A stretch of 64,000 bases of DNA from Dipteronia dyeriana (Eukaryota; Streptophyta; Magnoliopsida; Sapindales; Sapindaceae): contig CM065303.1 of assembly GCA_032871835.1 (NCBI GenBank), positions 24,182,001 through 24,246,000 on the forward strand, in the 5' to 3' direction. A model generated the notes under the pieces. The model worked only from the letters and a program-made list of their open reading frames with translations, searched no databases and was not told the DNA's origin. The translations under genes and the position numbers were made by a program. Positions 46,005 through 57,130 of the stretch are shown one piece after another (within the stretch, counting starts at the first letter, position 1; every line of letters starts with the position of its first letter).

Positions 46005-47538
46005 TGTAAGTTCCTCGAATTTTTATTGGCTTATTTCGTTGACAACCACATTTTGGGATCAATATGTAAGGGTAGTTTAGGGCTTCATTGTTTGTAACCG
46101 TGCTCAATCATCAAAAGTAAAATCACTTGCTTAACTTCATTGAAGAGATTTAGTGAACACACTCACACTCATGCATTCTATTTTAATTATCTTGCTTGCA
46201 TGCTTATTTGTCATTTTGTGTGCCTTGTGTGTCATATTTTTATTTGAGTGTTTGAATGTATGTTTGTGCCTTAAAGAAAGGAATTTTTCCTCTCTACCGC
46301 GGTCTAGACCGCTCTACGTGCAATGCCCCCACCGCGGCCTGCACAGCGGTGTTTGACAGAGGATGCTCGCTATGTCTACCGCGGTCTGTACGTGTTGCCT
46401 ATGCCGCGGCCTCCCAAGCGGAGTGCCACAGAGGATGCATGCTGTCCAGACCGCGGTCTGTGCACGCTGCATGCACAATAGCCTACAGAGCGGTGTTGTC
46501 CAAATGATACACCGCTCTCTATGCCGCGGTCTGGACACTTGCCTGGACCGCGGTACAGACAGCGGTCCTGACGCGTTTTGGTTGCCTTTCGCCCAAAACA
46601 ACGCAGTTTTTCAATTGGTCTTCATTTATATTCACCATCTTCTTCCCAATTCATTTTTTAGAGCTTCAAAACCTATTTTTTTTAGAGAGATATTGTTCAT
46701 TAGAGAGAAAAGCCCCAAGAAGCCATTTTTACTCAACCCTACTTCATCTCATGATCATCTAGCTTCCTAGGATCATTCAAGCATGAAACATTATCTTCTT
46801 CTTGACTAGGTAACTTCTACATGCTCTAGACTTCATAGTTTCATTAAAAAGACATGTATGCTTAGGTTTTTAGTCTTTATTGCATATTAAATGCTTGTTT
46901 GAATGTTTAATTGCTTTTATGACATGCTTATGTATTGATTGTTGGTTGAGATGCATTAATTTGTGATAGCTAGCATTTAGGACGATTTTGCCCTTCTAGC
47001 TAATTCTTCTTGCCCTTGCATTTAGAACATTGATATCTAGGATTTGCTTTAATTGTCATTATTAATCCTAGATAAGCATGAATGTCTTGACCTAGCATTT
47101 TTGCCTATTGAATATTCTTGCATATTCAATTAGATTGCCATTATCTCTTCATTGTTGAGATAGCTTGTGGCTAAGTGGTTAGTGCACAAGGCTAGTTATC
47201 CGAAATCGCTATTAAGGCCCATTGGGTAGAGTGAAAGGGTTAGTAACTGGAGGGTTAGACGGGAGGTCAACCTAGGTTGTAAACTTTTACTCAATAGTGG
47301 ATTTTGAGGATCAAAGGTGGCGCTCTAAATAGCCTGTGGTTTTTCCCAATTGGAGGGTTTCCACATATATATTGCGTGTTGTTATTGTTTTATGTTTGTT
47401 GTCTTTAATTGAACATTGGGGTAGAATTGTTAATATTGATTAATTCACAAAATTGGTAATTTATCGAATTAAAACCTATTCACCCCTCCCCCCCCCCCCC
47501 CCTATGGGTTATAGATACACACCTTGTAGGGAATTTCA
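46005..47538 (+). repeat. 3' LTR of copia C
   Basis: Aligns from end to end with 37831-39374. The GC-rich block is at about 46290-46580. A run of about 15 C (near 47487-47502) replaces the cccccc seen in the 5' copy. The tail is ggaatttca before the duplicated CCTGT. Confidence 0.95.
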
Positions 47539-48013
47539 CCTGTATCAGTGAAAATTACATATTAAAGAAACACACAAATTCACAATCCAATAAATTCAAT
47601 TGCAAAATAACATCCCATACAATTTGAAATGAAAGTTAAGTTGTTTATTATGTATATATAGTTATTAAAGTATGTTAATAAATTATATGGAGCTTGCTTG
47701 GTGTGTAATTTAAGTTATAGTTTATAAATATGTATATATAGTTAGTAAAATAAAAATAATAAAAATATTGAAAATATATATTAATATATTTTTTATACAA
47801 TATTATAGTATTTAGGGGAAATTGAGAAATGGGGATGGGGACGGGTCCCCCCATCCCAAACCCCATTTAAATTTGGTGTTAAAAGTCATTCACATCCCCA
47901 CCCCCACCCACCCACCCGTTTCCCCATTTTACCCTAAATTACTTCCCTCAAATGGGGATGGGGAAGCGGGGGTTTGGTGCCCCGGGGTAAAATGGTCATC
48001 CATAATCTAGAGG

Positions 48014-48600
48014 CTAATTTAGGTATTGCTTTTTGAAGTTGGTCTTTAAGACATTGGTTTAAGTAATTTATTGCTTAAGCTTGACAACATAAGCACTAGT
48101 TAAGTCTTAGAGAAAAAGAATGAGTTAGTTTAGGTCTCGTTGAGAATTGCAGATAAGTTCCTAGATTCGCCCTATGAGAACAAGGAGTTCTAAGAAGTGC
48201 TTAAAAGTGGCTCATCTTGATATCGACAAAGTAAGTCATGCCACATATGATAATAAGGTTGTTTGGGATTTAGAAGATCAAATAAGCTAAGGTCATTGAG
48301 AAGGGTGCTGCTTTTGGAGTTGATTTGAAGTCTTGAAATTATAAGGAAAGCTCCAAGGTTTCTCTATAGAATCATGTGGAAGTTGGCCATTTTTTATTGG
48401 TCGATGAAATTCATTATACGTTGAAGAGGAGGTTGCAAAAGTCATAGAGATGGGTATGGCCTTCGGTTTCGGATAAAATGGTAAAGAGAAGGAAATGATA
48501 GAAATCATTTTGTCAAGAGAAGGAGAAGATGAGGCCAGGTTGAAAGTGGCAAACAAGCAGTGATTTTTCCTCGTGCTCTACAGTTTCGCTTTTTCCTTAT
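48014..48600 (+). other. LINE sequence between ORF1 and endonuclease
   Basis: Continuation of the LINE after the hAT-like element. It is probably the end of ORF1 and the spacer. No domain is recognisable and stops are frequent. Confidence 0.45.
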
Positions 48601-48601
48601 G

Positions 48602-49300
48602 TTAGCCATGTCTTGGAATGTGGGAGGGTTGAGGAAACCTGAAAGTTGTAGGATGGTGAGAAGTTTAGTGTTGAAGCATAATCCAACAATTTTTTTATTC
48701 AGGAGACAAAGCTAGGAGTTTTTGATAGTAAGGTTATTAGGTCTCTTGGAGGGGTGTTGCTCATAAAGGGTGCAGACATGGAGGCAATTGGCTCAACTAG
48801 GGGCTTAATCACCCGTTGGAATAAAGACCGTTTCTTTGTTAAAGGGTGTATTTCGAACAATCGGTGTATTATTCTAGTAGGGATTCTAGTCAAGATAAAC
48901 AAAAAAGTTTTTTTTTTGTAATTTGTATGCATCCAACCTAGGAAGCGAAAGGAGGGAACTTTGGGAGTTTATATGGAGATCACAACAATATCTTGTTATA
49001 TCGTGGTGCATAGGTGGTGACTTTAACATGGTTCTAGACTCTTTGGAAAGGAAAGGTGGTGTGTGCAATCAATGGTCGGTTTGAAACTTCAACTCCTTCA
49101 TTCTTAAAGCTAAGGTTGTGGACATCCCTCTTCAAATTAGGTATTACATTCACTTGGTCGAACAATATATAGAGGGAGTCATGGGTGAGATTAGCCTTGC
49201 CTCTTTCGGTTCTGTAATGTTTGGTTAGATGAGAAAGACTTGTTGAAAGAGGCAAAGAAGATATGGAAGGGCCGGTTCTAAGAGTTTTATTCTTCATTCT
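48602..49300 (+). pseudogene. LINE ORF2 endonuclease (EEP/APE type)
   Basis: MSWNVGGLRKPESCRMV (from 48608) is the endonuclease start with its Asn; FIQETKLGV near 48695 carries the catalytic Glu; GGDFNMVLDSLER near 49014 carries the Asp/Asn pair. This enzyme nicks target DNA for target-primed reverse transcription. Frameshifts separate the motifs. Confidence 0.8.
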
Positions 49301-49599
49301 AATTTGAAAGCTTATAAGCTTAAGATGAAGAATTTGAAGAGTGCTAATAAGATAGATTCAGCTATTATAAAAAAAAATTAAGGATCGATTTTCTTTGGTG
49401 GACGACAAGGCAGTTAAGGAAGGGTAGTCAAAAACTTCTTAGCCAAGATCGTTTGAATATTATTTTTGAATTATGGAAGGCCTTAAGCTTGGAGCAATAG
49501 TCATGGCGTCAAAAATCTAGGGTGAGATGGCTTATAGATGACGATAGAAACACCAATTTTTTTTTTTAAATATGGTGAATGTAAGACGGAGAAATAATT

Positions 49600-50666
49600 T
49601 TGTAGGGAACATTTCTTTTAATCGTGTGAGTAGCTTGAAGCCTAATCAGAGAGCATTTTAAAAACATTTCTTGGAAAATGTCGAAAATTGGTGGTTTGCA
49701 GCTGATGAAACTCTCAAGCTTAGAGAGGGAGTCAATTGAGGTTGGTTTTAGTAAGGAGGAGGTTAAGAGAGCTTTGGATAGTTGTGATGGTAATAATGCT
49801 CCGGAGCTGGTTGGATTAAATTTAAATTTTATTAAAGCTAATTGGATCTTAATCAGGAGGATTTTATGAGATTTGTGGAGGAGTTTCATAAAGATGGTTC
49901 GATTGTTAAAGAGCTAAATAGTACATTCATTGCCCTTATTCCCAAGATTGTAAAATCGGAAACCATGAAGGACTTTGGGCCTATTAGCTTGGTGGGGTCA
50001 ATGTATAAAGTGCTAGCTAAAGTGTTGGGGAATCGCTTGAGGAGTGTTATTAGTTCATTGGTGGGAGAATCTGAAATGGCGTTTGTTAAAAATCATCAAA
50101 TTTTGGATAGTTTTGTGATCGCCGAAGAAATTATTCGCACTTAGAGGGAGGATAAAGTTGGTCGCCTTATAATGAAATTGGATTTCAAAAAGGCTTTCGA
50201 TGGCATGGATCATTAATTCTTAGATGATATGATGGAGGGCATGAACTTCGGATTAAAGTGGAGGCAATGGATTAGGAATTGTTCCTCCTCTCCGAAGCTT
50301 TCGGTGTTGGATAAAGGATGTCCAACGAGCCAATTTGGCATCAAATGAGGTCTTCACCAAGGTGATTCTCTACCTCCCTTCCTATTTAATATTGTAACTA
50401 AAAGCTTAAGTGGTTTGTTTATGAAAGCCTATGACTTAGACTTGATGAGAGGGGTGGATTTTAGTGAGGACTCAATCCATATTACCCATCTTGGATTCGC
50501 GGATGACACCATCCATTTCCTCTAGCCTAAGATTATCTCCTCTATTTTATGAGGATTTTGAGATGCTTTAAGTTAAGGGTTTGAGAATCAACTTTCACAA
50601 ATCTTGTGTAGTCAGGGTAGGCAAAAGATGTAATGGGGAGATGGATTGGGTTGTAGCATTTAGGTG
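49600..50666 (+). pseudogene. LINE ORF2 reverse transcriptase, truncated
   Basis: VGFSKEEVKRALDSCDGNNAPE leads to FIALIPKIVKSE and FGPISLVGSMYKVLAKVLGNRL, then LIMKLDFKKAFDGMD with the first catalytic Asp. GLHQGDSLPPFLFNIV and FADDT (about 50497) follow with the other two Asp. These are RT motifs in the L1 order. Stops interrupt it and the LTR at 50667 cuts it after the palm domain. Confidence 0.85.
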
Positions 50667-51723
50667 TGTAAGTTCCTCAGTTTTTGATCGGTGTTTGATT
50701 GACTTATTTCGTTGACAACCACATTTTGGGATCAATATGTAAGGGTAGTTTAGGGCTTCACTGTTCAACCAAGCTCAAGCATCAAAGGTAAAATCACCTG
50801 CTTAACTTTCATTGAAGACGTATTAGTGCACACATACACTCATGCATTTTATTTTAATCATCTTGATTGTATGCTTATTTGCCATTTTGTGTGCCTTGTG
50901 TGTCTTATTTTTGTTTGGGTGTTGAATGTATGTTTGTGCCTTAAAAGGAGGATTTTTTCCTCTACACCGCGGTCTAAACCGCTCTCTGTGCAGTGCCCTC
51001 GCCGCGGCCTGCGCAGCGGTGTTTACCAGAGGATGTCCGCTGTGTCTACCGCGGTCTGTAAGTGTTGCATACGTCGCGGCCTCCCAAACGGAGTTTCACA
51101 GATGTTGCATGTTGTCCAGACCGCGGTCTGTGCACACTGCATGCACAGCGGTCTACAGAGCGGCGTTGTCCAGGCGATACACCGCTCTCTGTGCCACGAT
51201 CTGAACACTTACCTGGACTGCGGTACAGCCAGAAGTCCTAACGGGTTTTGGTTGTCTTTCGCCCAAAACGACGCAGTTTCACTTTAGGCTTCATATAAAT
51301 ATACCATCTTCTTTCCAACTCGGTTTTAGAGTAACCTATTTTTGAGAGAGAGATAAGGTTCTTTAGTGAGAAAAGCTCCAAGAAGCCATTTTTACTCAAC
51401 CATCCTTAAAATCCAAATCATCAAGCATCTTTCAAGCATGGGTTTCTTGTGTGTTCATAACTAGATATTCTCTACATGCTCTAAACTTTATGGTTTCATT
51501 ACATAGACATGTATACCTAGGGTTTTAGCCCTTATTGCATATTAATTGCTTGCTTGTATATTTAATTGCTTTTATGATATGCTTGTGTATTGATTGTTGG
51601 TTGAGATGCATTAATTTGTGATAGCTAGAATTTAGGATGGTTTTACCCTTCTAGATAATTCTTCTTGCCTTTGCATTTAGAACATTGATATCTAGGATTT
51701 GCTTTAATTGTCATTATTAATCC
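50667..51723 (+). repeat. 5' LTR of copia D, first part
   Basis: TGTAAGTTCCTCAG matches the LTR start of copia C. The GC-rich block lies at 50965-51235, CCAAAACGAC at 51263-51272 and the TATA box near 51292. It is broken at 51723 by element E. Confidence 0.9.
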
Positions 51724-53323
51724 TGAAACAAATAATATGGTGTGTAATATTAATCTAGAGGGGGGGTGAATAGATTTTAATTAACTTTTACCCAATTTTC
51801 GTTTAGAGTCAAGTTAACGAAAATACCCCTATCTAGTTACAAAGACACCACAAGTGTAATAAATACGGAAATAGTAAAAACACTTGAGATATACGTGAAA
51901 ACCCTCCAAATGGGAAAAATCACGGGCAGATGAGTGCGCAACACTAGAAACTCGAATCTACTAATGATAAAGGAATTACAACCTAATCACGGTTTAATCC
52001 TTCACCACTACCTAATCCCGGTATAAATGAACCTAGTTCATCATGCTTGTGCTTTAAGCTACCTACTCCTAGAAGCAACACAAGTCTTACTTCTCAATGA
52101 AGAGATATAGTGTCCTAAGTGAATAAATGATGATATTCAATGAACAAACAAGGCTAGGAAACCCTATATGCTTATCTAGGATAATGAGATGACAATTAAT
52201 ACAATCCTAGATATCAAAAGCTAAATGACATGTTCAAGAAGCTTAGCTAAACATAGATCAAACAATCCTATGAAGCTATCACAATACAACACTCAATCAT
52301 GGCATCACAACAATCTCTAATTTGTATCTAAGAATGTTCTAAGAGCATACAAATAATTAAAGAGACGGTTTAGTAAGTAAAACACTTAACTTGTAAGAAG
52401 ATAATGAAGAACTTACCAAACAAGATGTGATGAAGCAACCCTATCCATAGATGCACACTAGATGAACTTAGATGATGCAAGATGAAGATTTAATGCTCAT
52501 GGGAATGCTTTGAGTGATTAAAAATGAGTTCTTGGAAGTGTTTTTCCTTTGAAATGTGTTCTAAGGAAGAAATGTGATATTCTGAACTCATACATGACCT
52601 TAAGGCATTGAGAGATATATATATAAGATCCAAACAAAGTGAGGTCGTTTTGGAAAAAACGTTCCAGCTTCCTCTATATGCGCTGGTGACGTGCGCTGGT
52701 CGAGTAGCGCACCACCAGCGCATAGCGTATTTTTAAAACAGGCGCTGGTTGAGTGGCGCATCCCAGTAGCGCAACACAAGCGCAGATTCTCTGGAATGTT
52801 TACGCTGGTGAGGTTGCGCTAGACGAGTAGCGTAACACCAGCGCACGCCCACATTTTTCAACTGCGAGCGGGTGCAGCAGCGCAACTCAGTGGAGCATGA
52901 CTAGCGGCGGTCCACTGTGAATGTTACACTGGTAAGGTGCGCTAGTCGAGTAGCGCACCACCAGCGCAAGGCCTATTTTTTCAACACTCAAATGCACAAA
53001 ATCAATAAGTTCATGAGTGATGAGATTGCATCCTATTCTAATGCATAGCATGACATAAAACTTTCATAGCAAGATGTAAATAGGTCAACAAGAGTCATTT
53101 AAACTAAAATGTACACAAGTAAATAATCAACATATATGATCAAGAGTTATGCATGAATATGTGAGTGAGTGTGTGCAACTATCTCTTGAAAGTAAGTAAG
53201 CACAAGAATTTTACCTCTGGTGCTTCTCCTCTTGAGGTCTTGAGAGCCTAAGCTACCCTTACATAATACCCCCAAATGTGATTTGTTCACGAAATAAGCC
53301 AATCAACAATTGAGGACTTTACA
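51724..53323 (-). repeat. 3' LTR of copia E
   Basis: 1600 bases; the complement reads TGTAAAGTCCTC...TTTCA. GC-rich block at about 52675-52975; TATA region with a short TA run at 52614-52624. The polypurine tract (complement aaagggggagat) lies at about 53324-53335. Confidence 0.95.
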
Positions 53324-53335
53324 ATCTCCCCCTTT

Positions 53336-54335
53336 GGCTATTTCGTGACAAAACCACCACCCACATTGATCCTCACAAAACTAAGTAAAACACCGGGAAG
53401 ATATTCTACATTACAAAGAGATAATCATAAAACAAATTAAAAATTCAAATCTTCAATCTCTTGTGGAACTATCAACCCTACACACAAAATAAGCACAAAT
53501 ACACTTTCCAACCAAGTGCATGTGAGATGATCAAGTGAATATAAATCAAAAGCAATTGCATACAACAATATGAGTATGACATCATGCAATGCTCCTCCTT
53601 AATGGGTTACTCCCCCTACATGTAATTTCCCCCTCAAACAAGCTCCCCCTCAAAACCAACACATGCTACTCCCCTAACATCACAATGCTAGATCAATACT
53701 ACCCCCCATTTTTGTCATGATATAGGCAAAGGAGAATTCCCCAACCGGGTTACACAAGGCAAAGAAATAAAAGAGCATACAAGATTGTTGTATAATTATA
53801 CAAGCCACATTTATGCAACTCTATTAATAGGAGAGAAACAAGGAGATTTATTTGAAAATGTGTGAATCAAAAGTGCTTTGCATACAAGACATGTTGCATT
53901 CAAGTCCAAAAACAATAGTATTTGGCAAAGCAAATGACAAAGGTTTCCAATATAATTCAAACCAATTTCACTAATTTTTATGAGAGAAGCAAGGATATAA
54001 AGTTTTATAGACTTCAAGTTTTGAATGACACTATATCCAACTTTATAAGCTAAACATGGCATGAGCAACTTTGCATCCTATTTGATTTTTCCGGGAGGAT
54101 ACCCGTATGATAGTAGACATGTTCACCCAATAACGAAAGAGAGACATTGATACAACATTTAGTCTCACTAGCTTCTTTTCATACAATATTTTGCATTCAA
54201 CAATTGCAATCAACAATTCATGCTTTATCATTTTTCATTGGCATGTCATTTAAGAATCATCATGTCATGGAGATAATTATAGGTCATTCAACATGTACTT
54301 CCTATGTAAATCTCCTAGTCCAAAAATGCATGTTA
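53336..54335 (-). other. 3' untranslated region of copia E
   Basis: One kilobase between RT and the polypurine tract, pyrimidine-rich on the + strand. Text near 54280-54325 (complement tttggactaggagatt..gggaagta-like) matches the region after RNase H in copia C near 44990, which shows where the deletion ended. No envelope-like frame is seen. Confidence 0.7.
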
Positions 54336-57130
54336 CCTAGCACACACACCTACACTAAAAGAGATATCGGGCCTACTTGCTGTCAAATAGAGCAAGCTAC
54401 CAATCATGCCATGATATAAAGTTTGGTCCACACTTTTACCACTAGCATCCTTGCTTAGCTTCAAAGTGGTACTCATGGGTGTATCACAATGTTTGGCACC
54501 TTCAAGGCCAAATTTCTTCACTAGGTTTTTGACATACTTAGCTTGAGATATGAAAATCTCATCATCCATTTGCTTAATTTGTAAACCTAGAAAGTAACTC
54601 AACTCACCAACTAGACTCATTTCAAACTCATGAGACATCACATCAACAAATTGTTGGACTTTGGTATCATTTATGGAACCAAAAAATATATCATCAACAT
54701 AGATTTGAGCTATAAAAAGCTCATCTTTGTCTTTCTTGATGAATAGAGTCTTGTCAATAATACCCCTAGTGTAGCCACTATCTATAAGAAATTGAGTAAG
54801 ATGCTCATACCAAGCCCTAGGTGCTTGTTTCAACCCATACAAAGCTTTCTTGAGGTGATAGACATGATTAGGGTGGTGAAGATCTACAAACCCTTTGGGT
54901 TACTTAACAAACACTTCCTCTTGCAAGAAACCATTGAGGACGGCACCCTTAACATCCATTTGGTATAATTTAAACTTGTGCAAACAAGAAATGGATAAAG
55001 AAGTCTAATGGACTCAATTCTAGCAACGGGAGCAAATGTCTCCTCAAAGTCAATACCCTCAATTTGAGAGTATCCTTGTGCTACAAGCCTAGCCTTGTTT
55101 CTCACAATGTTGCCATCCTCATCGGATTTGTTCCTATATACCCACTTGGTGCCTATCACATTGGTGTTCTTAGGTCTAGGAACTAAAGTCCAAACCTCAT
55201 TCCTTTCAAATTGGTTAAGCTCTTCTTGCATAGCAAGAACCCAAAATTCATCTTTTAAGGCTTCATCAATTTTCTTGGGTTCTATTTGAGAGGTGTAGCA
55301 GGTGTAGCAAGTGTAGCTAATAAGATTAGCCATTTGACGTCGAGTCCTAACACCCTCACTAACTTCACAAATAATGTCATCTTTGTCATGAAGTTTCCTA
55401 ACCCATGGAGCAGGTTCTTTTGAGTCCAGGTGAGGAATCCTATCACTAAGTTGAGCTATGTCATCATCAAGATTAGCCTTTTCAACATTAGAGATATCAA
55501 CTACTTTCTTCAAAGGGGAGTCAACAACTAAATCTACCTCCTCCTCATGATCATTAGTTTTGAGCCTAGCATCATCAATGACAACATTAGATGATTCCAT
55601 TACGGTCTTAGTTCTTAGATTAAAAACTCTATAGGCTCTACTATTCAATGCATAGCCAATGAAGATACCCTCATCACTCTTAGCATCAAACTTGCCAAGT
55701 TGATCACGGTCATTCAAAATGTAGCATTTGCTTCCAAAAGTGTGGAAGTAGCTAACATTTGGCTTCCTACCTTTCCATAACTCATAGGAGGTTTGCCTAG
55801 TGTGGGGCCTAAGGAAGACTCTATTTCCTAGGGACATTGTTGCTCAGCAACATCACACAGGTCATTTCTTGAAGGACCCTATTTTTCCTCTCAACAACTC
55901 CATTTTGTTGAGGTGTCCTAGAAGTCAAAAACTCATGAGAAATGCCTAGACTATTGCAAAAGTTTCAAAATGATCATTCTCAAATTCCTTCCCATGGTCA
56001 CTCCTAATTCTCTTAATGCTTTTAATCTTAGAGTTCATTTCATTTTGAATTTTAGAGCAAAGCATTTTGAACTTGTCAAAAGTTTCAGATTTTTCTCAAA
56101 GGAAATAGGTCCAAATGTATCTAGAGAAGTCATCTACACACACAAAAATGTATCTCTTTCCACCTAAACTCTCGGTTTGCATAGGACCCATAAGATCCAT
56201 ATGGAGAAGCTCTAGAGGTTCTTTGGTGGTTATATACTTTCCCTTTTTGTGCATACTTTTGGTTTGCTTCCCCTGTTGGCAAGGTCCACAAACACCATTA
56301 ACCTTTTTCCCAAGCTTAGGAAGGCCTCGCACAACATTGAACTTATCTAAGATTCTTAAATCCCTAAAGTTCATGTGACCAAGTCTTTCATGCCACAACT
56401 CTATTTGTTCATCCTTGGACACATTACAAGACACACTTATAGCCTCAAGACAATAGCAATTGTCAATAGACCTCATACCTTTTAACAAGGTTTTTCCATT
56501 AGGCAATAGGATAGAACAATCATTTTTCCTAAGCAAGACGGAGAGTCCATCATCATTAAGATGTGAAATGCTTATCAAATTGGCTTTTAGACCATCAACA
56601 TACAAAGCATTGGACAAGGAAGGTAATCCGGGAATGGAAATAGTTCCCTTTCCTTTGACCTTCTTTTTGGATCCATCACCAAAGGTGACATTTTCTCCAT
56701 CCTCTATCACAAGAGTCTCAAAGAAACTCTTATCTCCAGTCATGTACCTAGAGCACCCACTATCAAAATACCAAAAATCACAAGAATGAGTTTTCAAAGC
56801 AATTTGTGCAACATGACAAATGTGTTCATCCTTTCTAATCCACCTAGGTGCAGTATTTTTCTTCCTAGTGGTCAATGGTACATAGGCTCTAAATGTCTTA
56901 GGATCATGCAAAGGTGTTCCACTTTTTCTAGTGACATGCATCATGGCTCTAGATGTCCTAGGATCAAACATCATGGCTCTAGCCTTTTTCTTCTCTATCA
57001 TGCTTTCAATCCTACACAATTTGATATCCCTAAAGCAATTTGGTCTAATGTGACCATCAATACCATAAAAATGACACGTAAGTAAAAAGTTAGGAATTAT
57101 ACCATATCTTTGAGGATGCATTGGAGTCTT
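54336..57130 (-). pseudogene. Copia E pol (protease, integrase, RT)
   Basis: From 57121: second knuckle CHFYGIDGHIRPNC, protease FDSGCSRYM, pre-integrase LWHERLGHMN...CGPCQQG (all four zinc ligands), integrase LLHMDLMGPMQTESL. A frameshift near 56096 and a deletion near 55840 remove part of the integrase. RT follows: FWVLAMQEELNQFERNEVW, TKWVYRNKSDEDG and an intact YVDD (about 54700), ending SRPDISFSVGVCAR at 54336. RNase H is absent. Confidence 0.9.

Larger units (their letters stand above)
37831..47538 (+). mobile_element. SIRE/Maximus-like copia C, full length with both LTRs
   Basis: 9708 bases with 1544- and 1534-base LTRs, TG...CA ends and the duplication CCTGT at 37826-37830 and 47539-47543. 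The order LTR, PBS, gag, protease, integrase, RT, RNase H, long untranslated 3' region, PPT and LTR is complete. The LTRs differ at roughly one in twenty positions by eye, so insertion is old. Frameshifts, stops, YVND in RT and a duplication in RNase H show it is inactive. Confidence 0.95.
37602..48005. mobile_element. hAT-like non-autonomous element, split by copia C
   Basis: 37602-37830 and 47544-48005 (691 bases together) form one element. It is flanked by a perfect 8-base duplication TCTAGAGG at 37594-37601 and 48006-48013. Ends are imperfect inverted repeats (agGGATGGCCAat / complement ttatGGATGACCAtt). Subterminal regions are full of GGGGATGGGG and its complement. The middle is AT-rich and has no transposase. 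Eight-base duplications are the hAT hallmark. It sits inside LINE ORF1. Confidence 0.8.
35642..50666 (+). mobile_element. L1-type LINE, degenerate, split by two nested insertions
   Basis: ORF1 with an RRM (35642-37601), then after the inserted elements an endonuclease (from about 48600) and RT (about 49600-50666) are all on the + strand. This is the order of plant L1 LINEs. The 5' part is cut at 35642 and the 3' part at 50667, so the RNase H tail and poly-A are missing. The RNase H tail at 24250-27080 is a separate copy. Confidence 0.8.
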
